Part shown: piece after piece, positions 36,864-44,926 of the stretch | Numbering within the stretch: position 1 is the first letter of the stretch | Layout of the letters: every line of letters starts with the position of its first letter | NCBI RefSeq assembly: GCF_004025535.1 | Contig: NZ_QJRG01000033.1 | Span: 783,334-847,333, forward strand | Source: Pseudomonas alkylphenolica | GTDB taxonomy: Bacteria; Pseudomonadota; Gammaproteobacteria; Pseudomonadales; Pseudomonadaceae | Reading direction: 5' to 3' | Length of the DNA stretch: 64,000 nt | Position numbers and translations under genes: made by a program | Notes under the pieces: model-generated | What the model was told of the DNA's origin: nothing | Database searches by the model: none | What the model saw: the letters and a program-made list of their open reading frames with translations, nothing else

Positions 36864-37608
36864 ATGCGCACCGGCATTGAGTACATATATAGAAGCTGAA
36901 CCTTTTTCCATTTCAGGCTTCTATGTTGCGCCCGCCTGAGGAAGGCCGGCGTACGACCAAGGGGCTGGGCTGCTCTGATTGTTTCAGGATCGGAGGGGCC
37001 TAGGGGTACATGGAGTACCCCCGATGAGGGCCGGGTCGGGTTGAGCGGTAGCGGAAGTTACAGGTCGAGCGTCACTCTACTGGGGAGATTCTCGATCTGA
37101 CTTCCGTAACGCTTTGTTCCTCATCCTTCGCCCTACTCCCCTTATCCACTTTTCCTACCTGGTGTGTCGACGCATATTTTCTGGCGACCGTACATCGATA
37201 TTTTTTCGCTCCGCCCGGGTGTGTCGGCACAGGTGATTTCACGCATTCGGATTGTCGAACAGCGAGTGATTCCACTCAGGTGGATACGTCCAAATCGGCC
37301 GAAATGTGGCGCTTTGGCCATCGTCGGAATTCCGAACGCGGTTCGGAAAACGCTCTGGGACGCTCGTTTCGTTCCAAAAGCGTCATGCCGATTCGGCATA
37401 GGGTAGTCGTTTACGGCATTAGACGCCCCCCCTTCACGTGGGAATAGTTGCGCCTTTTTTCGCTGGCCTGAGCGTTCCTACGCTCGCTTGCGGTGACCTT
37501 CTACGGAGTCGCCTGTCGATACCATCAACGATCAATTGACGCTGGCAACAGCTCTGGATCGCGGTTATCAGCCAGGTGCCCGTGTCCACTTGAAGAAAAG
37601 GTAATGAC
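36864..37608. other. Gene-poor region with strong RNA structure
   Basis: 745 bases without a convincing gene. It holds an inverted repeat after the Ivy gene (36891-36925), a hairpin with a CsrA/RsmA-like loop (37003-37021), a 16-bp stem (37052-37106), a near-repeat of GGTGTGTCGACGCA (37161-37174 and 37218-37231), and three short palindromes (37324-37335, 37332-37346, 37385-37399). Small minus-strand frames (37142-37399 and 37072-37275) exist but have no recognisable start signals or family. The last ~60 bases are the gltP leader. Confidence 0.6.
36989..37106 (+). ncRNA. Candidate structured noncoding RNA
   Basis: Two strong adjacent stems. First, GGGGTAC / GTACCCC closing the five-base loop ATGGA, extended by ATCG/CGAT. 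Second, CGGAAGT and CAGGTCGAG pairing with CTCGATCTG and ACTTCCG (16 pairs, one G-U, 2-base bulge, 21-base loop). The first presents GGA in a loop within GUACAUGGAGUAC, close to the CsrA/RsmA binding consensus. Boundaries and strand are guesses; no promoter or terminator is clear. Confidence 0.4.
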
Positions 37609-38940
37609 ATGAAGAAGGCAAAGCTAAGCCTCGCCTGGCAGATCCTCATCGGTCTGGTATTGGGGATTGCAATTGGCGCTTTACTGAATCATTTCAGTGC
37701 AGAAAAGGCATGGTGGATCAGTAACGTCCTGCAACCTGCCGGTGACATCTTCATTCGCCTGATCAAGATGATCGTCATCCCGATCGTGATTTCGTCGCTG
37801 ATCGTGGGTATCGCCGGGGTAGGCGACGCGAAAAAACTGGGCAGTATCGGCCTGAAAACCATCATCTACTTCGAGGTGGTGACCACCATCGCCATCGTCG
37901 TCGGTCTGGTGCTGGCCAACCTGTTCCATCCGGGTGCCGGTATCGACATGAGTACCCTGGGTACTGTCGATATCTCCAAGTACCAGGCGACTGCGGCTGA
38001 GGTTCAGCATGAACACGCGTTCATCGAGACCATCCTCAACCTGATCCCGTCGAACATCTTCGCAGCGCTGATGCGTGGCGAGATGCTGCCGATCATTTTC
38101 TTCTCGGTATTGTTCGGCCTGGGCCTGTCGAGCCTTCAGGCAGACATCCGCGACCCGCTGGTGAAAACCTTCCAGGGCGTTTCCGAAGCCATGTTCAAGG
38201 TCACCCACATGATCATGAACTACGCGCCAATCGGTGTGTTCGCATTGATCGCGGTGACGGTCGCCAACTTCGGCTTCGCCTCGTTGCTGCCATTGGCCAA
38301 GCTGGTGTTGCTGGTGTACTTCGCCATCGCCTTCTTCGCCTTTATGGTGCTAGGCCTGGTTGCCCGTCTGTTCGGCTTCTCGATCCTGAAGCTGATGCGC
38401 ATCTTCAAGGATGAGCTGGTGCTGGCCTACTCCACCGCCAGTTCCGAGACCGTGCTGCCGCGTGTGATCGAGAAGATGGAAGCTTACGGTGCGCCAAAAG
38501 CCATCTGCAGCTTCGTGGTCCCGACCGGCTACTCGTTCAACCTTGACGGCTCGACCCTGTACCAGAGCATCGCGGCAATCTTCATTGCCCAGCTGTACGG
38601 CATCGACCTGTCGATCAGCCAGCAGCTACTGCTGGTGCTGACCCTGATGGTTACCTCCAAAGGTATTGCCGGTGTTCCGGGCGTATCCTTCGTGGTACTG
38701 CTGGCGACCCTGGGCAGCGTGGGTATCCCGCTGGAAGGCCTGGCCTTCATCGCCGGTGTCGACCGCATCATGGACATGGCCCGTACCGCACTGAACGTGA
38801 TTGGTAACGCCCTGGCGGTACTGGTTATCGCTCGCTGGGAAGGCATGTACGACGATGCCAAAGGCCAGCGCTACTGGAACTCGCTGCCGCACTGGCGCAG
38901 CAAAGAAGCTGCAACTGCCGGCAAGACTGCCAACCACTAA
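37609..38940 (+). CDS. gltP: Glutamate/dicarboxylate:proton symporter
   Basis: Inner-membrane importer of glutamate/aspartate or C4-dicarboxylates, DAACS family, 443 aa, about eight helices plus two re-entrant hairpins. Signature pieces: the Ser-rich loop AYSTASSETVLP, NLDGSTLYQS and the GIAGVPGVSFV hairpin. From order and sequence I assign GltP rather than DctA, but the two are hard to separate by eye. The ribosome site is AAAAGG. A good terminator follows. Confidence 0.9.
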   Translation: MKKAKLSLAWQILIGLVLGIAIGALLNHFSAEKAWWISNVLQPAGDIFIRLIKMIVIPIVISSLIVGIAGVGDAKKLGSIGLKTIIYFEVVTTIAIVVGLVLANLFHPGAGIDMSTLGTVDISKYQATAAEVQHEHAFIETILNLIPSNIFAALMRGEMLPIIFFSVLFGLGLSSLQADIRDPLVKTFQGVSEAMFKVTHMIMNYAPIGVFALIAVTVANFGFASLLPLAKLVLLVYFAIAFFAFMVLGLVARLFGFSILKLMRIFKDELVLAYSTASSETVLPRVIEKMEAYGAPKAICSFVVPTGYSFNLDGSTLYQSIAAIFIAQLYGIDLSISQQLLLVLTLMVTSKGIAGVPGVSFVVLLATLGSVGIPLEGLAFIAGVDRIMDMARTALNVIGNALAVLVIARWEGMYDDAKGQRYWNSLPHWRSKEAATAGKTANH

Positions 38941-38962
38941 GGTGCAGTCCGGCTGAACGAAG

Positions 38963-38987
38963 AGCCCCGACCTGGTCGGGGCTTTTT
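38963..38987 (+). terminator. Intrinsic terminator after gltP
   Basis: Perfect 8-bp stem AGCCCCGA / TCGGGGCT with a 5-base loop, then a run of T. Confidence 0.88.
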
Positions 38988-39071
38988 CGTTTCTGCAGTC
39001 GATTGGCCGCAGCGGTGCATTGCTCGACCGCTACCGCTATCATGCGTCGCAACTGTGTGGGGGAATAACGG

Positions 39072-40301
39072 ATGCTCAACGGCCTTTGGCTTGGTTTCTT
39101 CTTGGTCGCGGCCGTCTCCGCGCTGGCGCAATGGCTGGTAGGCGGTAATGCCGGGATTTTTGCCGCAATGGTCGAGAGCATCTTTGCCATGGCCAAGTTG
39201 TCGGTCGAGGTGATGGTCCTGCTGTTCGGCACCCTGACCCTGTGGCTGGGCTTTCTGAAGATTGCTGAAAAGGCCGGTATCGTTGACTGGCTAGCGAAAA
39301 TCCTCGGCCCGCTGTTCGCCCGGCTGATGCCGGAAGTACCGCCCGGCCACCCCGCTCTGGGCCTGATCACCCTGAACTTTGCCGCCAACGGCCTGGGCCT
39401 GGACAACGCGGCTACGCCAATTGGCCTCAAGGCCATGCGCTCGCTGCAGGAGCTTAACCCCAGCTCAACGACCGCCAGCAACGCGCAGATCCTGTTTCTG
39501 GTGCTCAACGCCTCCTCCCTGACCCTGCTGCCGGTGACCATTTTCATGTACCGTGCACAGCAAGGTGCCATGGACCCGACGCTGGTGTTCCTGCCCATCT
39601 TATTGGCAACCAGTGCCTCGACGCTGGTCGGCCTGCTCTCGGTGGCGGTGATGCAACGGTTGCGGCTGTGGGACCCGGTGGTGCTGGCATATCTAATACC
39701 CGGCGCCCTGCTGCTGGGGGGCTTCATGGCCTTTCTCGGCACCTTGTCGGCTTCGGCGCTGGCCGGGCTGTCGTCGATCCTGGGCAACCTGACCCTGTTC
39801 GGCCTGATCATCCTGTTCCTGGTGATTGGCGCCTTCAAGCGCGTGAAGGTCTATGAAACCTTCGTAGAGGGCGCCAAGGAGGGCTTTGACGTCGCCAAGA
39901 GCCTGCTGCCGTATCTGGTGGCCATGCTCTGCGCTGTCGGCGTGCTGCGCGCCTCAGGGGCCCTGGAGCTAAGCCTGGACGGCATCCGTCACGTGGTGGA
40001 ATGGCTGGGGATGGATACGCGCTTTGTCGAGGGCCTGCCCACGGCGCTGGTCAAGCCGTTTTCGGGCAGTGCGGCACGGGCGATGCTGATCGAAACCATG
40101 CAGACACACGGTGTCGACAGCTTCCCGGCCCTGGTGGCGGCAACTATCCAAGGCAGTACTGAAACCACCTTCTATGTCCTGGCGGTGTATTTCGGCGCCG
40201 TTGGTATCCAGCGTGCCCGCCACGCAGTGGGTTGCGCCCTGCTCGCCGAGCTGTCCGGGGTGATTGCCGCCATCTGTGTCTGCTACTGGTTCTTTGCCTG
40301 A
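39072..40301 (+). CDS. SpmA-SpmB fusion (nucleoside-recognition/gate domain) protein
   Basis: A 409-aa membrane protein made of two gate domains in tandem: residues ~1-200 resemble spore maturation protein A (NFAANGLGLDNAATPIGLKAM) and ~210-409 resemble SpmB (KPFSGSAARAML, then ATIQGSTETTFYVLAVYFG). These are separate genes in Bacillus; here they are fused, in a non-sporulating organism. The substrate is unknown. GGGGGAA lies before the ATG. The 3' end overlaps the convergent lipoprotein gene by 19 bases. Confidence 0.88.
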   Translation: MLNGLWLGFFLVAAVSALAQWLVGGNAGIFAAMVESIFAMAKLSVEVMVLLFGTLTLWLGFLKIAEKAGIVDWLAKILGPLFARLMPEVPPGHPALGLITLNFAANGLGLDNAATPIGLKAMRSLQELNPSSTTASNAQILFLVLNASSLTLLPVTIFMYRAQQGAMDPTLVFLPILLATSASTLVGLLSVAVMQRLRLWDPVVLAYLIPGALLLGGFMAFLGTLSASALAGLSSILGNLTLFGLIILFLVIGAFKRVKVYETFVEGAKEGFDVAKSLLPYLVAMLCAVGVLRASGALELSLDGIRHVVEWLGMDTRFVEGLPTALVKPFSGSAARAMLIETMQTHGVDSFPALVAATIQGSTETTFYVLAVYFGAVGIQRARHAVGCALLAELSGVIAAICVCYWFFA

Positions 40302-40915
40302 CGTTGCGCCTGGTTGGCCTGGGCATAGGTCCAGTCCACCAGTTGCGCCATCAGGCGGTCGCTGGCGACGCCAAAACCGCTGACTACCGCCGGGACCTGG
40401 GTATCGCTCAGTGGCTGACGCACTTCAAAGCGCCGGCTGGCGAGGATGCGTTGGTTGCGCCCTTCTACCAGCCGCGCGTCATAGCGGATCACCACCGCCA
40501 GGCCATCATTGCTGTACTCGCTCTGGAAGGCCTGTAGTTCGCCTGCCAACTCGTAGTCGGCCTGCAGGTTGCTGTCATCGGCACTCAGGCGCGGCACCCG
40601 GCCGTCGCGCTGGAAGGCGTCGAGCAGGCGGTTGCGCACCAGCAACGGGGCCGGATCACTCCAGCGGGCGCCCTTGTAGTTACTGATCAGGTCACCCTGA
40701 GGCACGACGGCAATCTTTGGATTGTCGAGGGCGTGGCTGGCCAGGGGCTTGTTCAGCCGTAACGACCAGTCGGCCACAGGGCCCTGTGTTGCCCGGCTGG
40801 TTGCAGCCGAAGGCAGGCGATAGACGTCGGAAGGCTCCGCCTTGGGCAGGATCGAGCAGGCACTGGCCAGGCTCAGCGCCACGGCCAGGGCCAGGTAACG
40901 GCAAGGACGACTCAT
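40283..40915 (-). CDS. ABC-type transport auxiliary lipoprotein (PqiC/DUF330-like)
   Basis: A 210-aa outer-membrane lipoprotein (lipobox SACS; Cys-20) with the DUF330/PqiC-like domain (YRLPSAA near the start, IRYDARLVEGRNQRILASRRFEVRQP). It is last in a four-gene MCE operon; its ATG overlaps the stop of the MCE gene (ATGA). It probably accepts or bridges lipids at the outer membrane end of the system. Confidence 0.88.
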   Translation of the reverse strand: MSRPCRYLALAVALSLASACSILPKAEPSDVYRLPSAATSRATQGPVADWSLRLNKPLASHALDNPKIAVVPQGDLISNYKGARWSDPAPLLVRNRLLDAFQRDGRVPRLSADDSNLQADYELAGELQAFQSEYSNDGLAVVIRYDARLVEGRNQRILASRRFEVRQPLSDTQVPAVVSGFGVASDRLMAQLVDWTYAQANQAQRQAKNQ

Positions 40916-41850
40916 GGCTCGAACTCCTTGTTGGTTTCACGGCCAAGCAGGTAGCCGCTGGGGTTGGCTTCCAGACGCTGGGAAATCGCCTTGAGTGCGG
41001 TCAGGGTCTGGCGCAGCTCGCGAATCGCCGGCGCCAGCTGGTTCAGGCCCTGTGCGCCGCCGCTCAGTGCTTCGCGATTGTCGTTGAGCAAGCTGTTGAG
41101 GGTGGCCGTGCTCTGGGCCAGTGACTGCATCGCCTGTTCGGCGCTGCCGAAGGTCTGCTTGCCCTGGGTGCTGAGCAGGCCATTGGCGTTGCGCACCAGG
41201 TCGTTGGTCTGCTTGAGCATGGCGCTGGCCTGGTTGCCCAGTTGCGACAGCTGCTGGATGGCAGTTCGGATGTCGTCGCGCTGATCACTGAATACGGCGG
41301 TGGTCTGTTCCAGGTTGGTGAGGGTCTTGCTCAGGTGCGCGGCATTGTCTTCAGAGAACAGTTCGTTGGCGTTGTGCACCAGCACGTTGATGTTGGTCAG
41401 CAGGTCGCTGCTGTTGTCGAGCAGACGCGCGATTGGCGAAGGCGAGGCCACTATCACTGGCAGCTTGCCGCTCTTACCCTTGAGCTCGGGGCTTTGCGGG
41501 GTGCCGCCGCTGAGCTGGATGAACGAAGTGCCGGTAATACCGGTGAGGGTCAATTTGGCACGCGTGTCTTCTTTTACCGGAGTGTCGGCACTCAGGCGTA
41601 TGCGTGCCAATACCCGGCGCGGGTCCGCAGGGTCCAGGCGCAGGCTGGTGACGTCACCGACCTTGATCCCGCTGTACTGCACCGAGCTGCCCTTGGACAA
41701 ACCGGAAACGGCTTCGTTGAACACCACCTCGTAGTCCTTGAAGGTGCTGTCGACGCTGGACTTGGTCAGCCACAGGCCGAACAGCATGGCGCCGACGACC
41801 ACAATGACCGAGACCAGGCCGATCAGCACGTGATGTGCGCGGGTTTCCAT
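40912..41850 (-). CDS. MCE domain protein (MlaD family)
   Basis: Membrane-anchored lipid-binding subunit, 312 aa. One N-terminal helix (about 8-28), an MCE domain (about 38-120; YSGIKVGDVTSLRLDP), then a long, helical Gln/Asn/Leu-rich C-terminal region likely to form a coiled-coil tunnel. The start at 41850 has GGAG upstream. Longer than E. coli MlaD (~180 aa), so closer to the MCE proteins of PqiB/Mce-type importers. Confidence 0.9.
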   Translation of the reverse strand: METRAHHVLIGLVSVIVVVGAMLFGLWLTKSSVDSTFKDYEVVFNEAVSGLSKGSSVQYSGIKVGDVTSLRLDPADPRRVLARIRLSADTPVKEDTRAKLTLTGITGTSFIQLSGGTPQSPELKGKSGKLPVIVASPSPIARLLDNSSDLLTNINVLVHNANELFSEDNAAHLSKTLTNLEQTTAVFSDQRDDIRTAIQQLSQLGNQASAMLKQTNDLVRNANGLLSTQGKQTFGSAEQAMQSLAQSTATLNSLLNDNREALSGGAQGLNQLAPAIRELRQTLTALKAISQRLEANPSGYLLGRETNKEFEP

Positions 41851-41851
41851 C

Positions 41852-42664
41852 TCAGTTCTCCTTTGCCGCTGTGGCGGCCTGATACGCCGCGCGGCCACGC
41901 GGGCCATGAAAGTAGTCGTGAATCCAGGGGTCGTCGGTGTCTTCGACCTGGGTTATCGGGCCTGCCACCAGCACCTTCTTCTGCGAAAGCACGGCCACCC
42001 GGTCGGTAATGGTGTAGAGGGTGTCCAGGTCGTGTGTGATCAGGAATACGCTCAGGCCCAGCGCATCGCGCAGGGTCAGGATCAACTGGTCAAACGCGGC
42101 GGCACCGATGGGGTCCAGGCCGGCGGTGGGTTCATCGAGAAAGAGGATGTCCGGGTCCAGGGCCAGGGCCCGAGCGAGCGCGGCGCGCTTGATCATGCCG
42201 CCCGACAGCGATGAGGGGTACTTGTCGGCTGCAGAAATCGGCAAGCCAGCCAACGCCAGCTTGACCCCGGCCAGGTGTTCGGCATCGCCGCGCGACAGGC
42301 CGGCATGTTCAATCAGGGGCAAGGCGACGTTTTCGGTCACTGTCAGTGACGAAAACAGTGCGCCTTTCTGAAACAGTACGCCAAAGCGCCGCTCGACCTT
42401 CGAGCGTTGCTCGTCGTTGAGGGTGACAAGGTCTTCGCCGAAGACCTTCACCTGCCCTTCGTTGGGCCTGCGCAAGCCGATGATGCTGCGCAGTAGTACC
42501 GACTTGCCGCTGCCGGAGCCACCAACCACGGCGAGAATCTCTCCGCGGTAAAGGTCCAGGTCCAGTTGCTCGTGCACGCTCTGGGTGCCGAAGCGGTTGC
42601 AGATGCCGCGCGCTTCGATCACGGTCTCGCGTGTCGCGGGGGGTGTAGGGATCGTCGGGTTCAC
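41852..42664 (-). CDS. Lipid ABC transporter ATP-binding protein (MlaF-like)
   Basis: ATPase of the MCE transporter, 270 aa. Walker A GGSGSGKS, signature LSGGMIKR, Walker B DILFLDEPTAGLDP, and the H-loop in LITHDLDTL. The start is a GTG at 42664 that overlaps the permease stop (GTGA) with GGAG 8 bases upstream. It is followed by the MCE gene after 1 base. Confidence 0.9.
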   Translation of the reverse strand: MNPTIPTPPATRETVIEARGICNRFGTQSVHEQLDLDLYRGEILAVVGGSGSGKSVLLRSIIGLRRPNEGQVKVFGEDLVTLNDEQRSKVERRFGVLFQKGALFSSLTVTENVALPLIEHAGLSRGDAEHLAGVKLALAGLPISAADKYPSSLSGGMIKRAALARALALDPDILFLDEPTAGLDPIGAAAFDQLILTLRDALGLSVFLITHDLDTLYTITDRVAVLSQKKVLVAGPITQVEDTDDPWIHDYFHGPRGRAAYQAATAAKEN

Positions 42665-43803
42665 CAGCCCATCTCCATGTAGAACAGCGCGGCTATGGCA
42701 TCGAGGACGATCACCACAAAGATCGACTGGACGACGCTGGAGGTGGTGTGGGCGCCAACCGATTCGGCACTGCCGCTGACCTTGAAACCTTCGAGGCAAC
42801 CAATGGCAGCGATCAGGAAGGCAAAGAACGGAGCCTTGGCCAGGCCGACGAGGAAATGCTGCACGCCGATATCGCTTTGCAGCAGCGATAGAAACATCGC
42901 CGGCGAGATGCCCAGTGACAGCGCACAGACCACTGCGCCACCGACAATGCCGCAGATCATCGCAATGAACGTCAGCAGCGGCAGCGCGATCAGCAGCGCC
43001 ACGACCCGCGGCACGACCAACAACTCGACAGGGTCCAGCCCCAGGGTACGAATGGCGTCGATCTCTTCGTTGGCCTTCATCGAGCCGATCTGTGCAGTGA
43101 AGGCACTGGCGGTGCGCCCCGCCATCAGGATGGCGGTCAGCAGCACACCGAACTCACGCAGGAAGGAAAAAGCGACCAGATCAACGGTGAAAATGCTGGC
43201 GCCGAAGCTGGCCAGCACGGTCGCGCCAAGGAAGGCGACGACGGCACCTACCAGAAAGGTCAGCAAGGCGATGATCGGGGCGGCATCCAGGCCGGTCTGT
43301 TCGATGTGGGCGACCACCGAGGTGATACGCCAGCGATGCGGTTGGAACAGCCGTAGAAACAAGGTTTGCAGGATCAGGCCGACAAATCCCAGTAATTGCA
43401 GTGTGTCTTGCCAGGCGGTATCGACCGCGCAGCCAATGCGGCTGAGCAGCTGGATGAAGACTGACTGTTCCGGTTGCTTCTGGGGGATACAGAAGTCCTG
43501 CACCGAGCAATGGACGGTTTGCAGCAGCGCACGGCTGGCTTCTGGCAACTGGCTGCCCTTGATCAACTCGGCCAGCCGTTCGGGGCCCAGGAGTTCCACC
43601 AGCAGGGCTGCGCCAGCGGTATCCAGTTGGCCGAGTTGCTCGAGGTCGACCTCGGTGCTGGGGTCGTATTGGCCGACCAAGCCCTCATTGCCACGCTTGA
43701 GGCTTGTGTAGTTGGCCAGCGTCCAGTCACCAACAATCCGCAGGCATGCGGGGCTGCTTGTGGTATCCAGGGTTGCGCCGGCTTGTGTAGTCATAGGCTC
43801 CAT
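42661..43803 (-). CDS. MlaE family permease with STAS-like N-terminus
   Basis: Membrane permease of the MCE transporter, 380 aa. The C-terminal ~260 residues are a MlaE permease (FLREFGVLLTAILMAGRTASAFTA, IDAIRTLGLDP). The first ~110 residues look like a STAS domain (PACLRIVGDWTLANY, VDLEQLGQLDTAGAALL), which in E. coli is a separate protein (MlaB); here it is fused. The start at 43803 has no clear ribosome site; 43794 is an alternative. Confidence 0.9.
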   Translation of the reverse strand: MEPMTTQAGATLDTTSSPACLRIVGDWTLANYTSLKRGNEGLVGQYDPSTEVDLEQLGQLDTAGAALLVELLGPERLAELIKGSQLPEASRALLQTVHCSVQDFCIPQKQPEQSVFIQLLSRIGCAVDTAWQDTLQLLGFVGLILQTLFLRLFQPHRWRITSVVAHIEQTGLDAAPIIALLTFLVGAVVAFLGATVLASFGASIFTVDLVAFSFLREFGVLLTAILMAGRTASAFTAQIGSMKANEEIDAIRTLGLDPVELLVVPRVVALLIALPLLTFIAMICGIVGGAVVCALSLGISPAMFLSLLQSDIGVQHFLVGLAKAPFFAFLIAAIGCLEGFKVSGSAESVGAHTTSSVVQSIFVVIVLDAIAALFYMEMGW

Positions 43804-43841
43804 GCAGTCAGACCAACGGTTCGCAGCCCCTGAGCATAGCG

Positions 43842-44861
43842 TTACTCGGGCTTTGGCGCTTGACCGTCGTCAACCACACGGAAGCGCAGCACGCCAATGA
43901 CCTGGCCATCTTCGGTCAGCACCCTCACCTGCCAGCGCCCTACCGGGTTGCCAGGAAAGTTCTGCTTGTGGGTCCAGGCGCGGTAGCCTTCCTTGCGCCC
44001 GCCATGAATGTCCAGGGCAATCCGGTCGACTTCTTTGCCGTTGAATTGCCAGACGTGGTAAATGCGCTCGTTCAGCCCACGCGGGGCGTTGATTGCGGTA
44101 AAGGCATAAAGCCCGGCACGGATTTCACTGGCCTTCAGTTCTGTCAGGCTCTTGCCGGGCGTGCGGTTCTCCACCTGGGTGCTGACCGCCACCTCGGTCA
44201 TCCACAGCGTGGCTGGCGGCACCCAGGAGCGCAGCATCCAGCCACTGGCGCCCACGGCCAGGGTCACCACGACCAGCATTACCGCCCGGCGCCAGTGATT
44301 GATCGGGAAGCTGCTGGCCAGGCTTGGGAACGACAGGACCATGGCGGCTATCAGGGCCAGCTTGAAGCTTTGCGAGGTGGTCAGGTGCAGGATGATGGGT
44401 AGCGCGGTGAGCAATGCCGCGAACAGGGTCAGGGTGTGAAGTGCGAGAAACAGCCAGCGGCGAGGGGCCAGCCATTTGTAGTACAGCGGGTCGATGATCG
44501 CGATCAGACCGGCTGCAGCGAGCAGGCCGGTAAACACCAGCTGGCCACTGTTCCAGGTGGTGGTGACAAAAAAGAACGGCAGGACGAAGAACAGACTTTC
44601 CTGGTGAATCATCTGTGTCGCGTAGCGCAGTAGCGGCTGCGGAATCTCGCGCTTGAACACTTTGGCGAACAACTGGGTGAAGGTATTTTCCAGCATCAGC
44701 CAGACCCAGCTGATCAGCATCACGACAGCGATCCAGCTGGCCAGGCTCTCCTGGCGGTCAACCAGGATGAAACTGGCGATACCGGAGATAAAGCCACCGA
44801 GGGCAATGACGCCGGGATAGCGCTTGATCAATTCGATCAGGCGCTGAAGGTAAAGAGGCAT
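43842..44861 (-). CDS. DUF5924/DUF2914 membrane protein
   Basis: A 339-aa protein with about seven membrane helices (residues 15-225) and a C-terminal extracytoplasmic domain resembling DUF2914 (RIYHVWQFNGKEVDRIALDIHGG, GRWQVRVLTEDGQVIG). Function unknown. It precedes the lipid ABC operon on the same strand with about 40 bases between, so possible co-transcription with an envelope role is only inferred. Confidence 0.8.
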   Translation of the reverse strand: MPLYLQRLIELIKRYPGVIALGGFISGIASFILVDRQESLASWIAVVMLISWVWLMLENTFTQLFAKVFKREIPQPLLRYATQMIHQESLFFVLPFFFVTTTWNSGQLVFTGLLAAAGLIAIIDPLYYKWLAPRRWLFLALHTLTLFAALLTALPIILHLTTSQSFKLALIAAMVLSFPSLASSFPINHWRRAVMLVVVTLAVGASGWMLRSWVPPATLWMTEVAVSTQVENRTPGKSLTELKASEIRAGLYAFTAINAPRGLNERIYHVWQFNGKEVDRIALDIHGGRKEGYRAWTHKQNFPGNPVGRWQVRVLTEDGQVIGVLRFRVVDDGQAPKPE

Positions 44862-44926
44862 GAAGGTGTTCGCAGGTCAGGTAAAAACCGCTTAAGGATA
44901 CTCCGGTTTGAGTCGCCAGGCAGGCG

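Noticed and set aside
37142..37399. Minus-strand 85-codon frame as a real gene
   Set aside because: It has an internal repeat but no ribosome site or recognised family; kept only as a finding.
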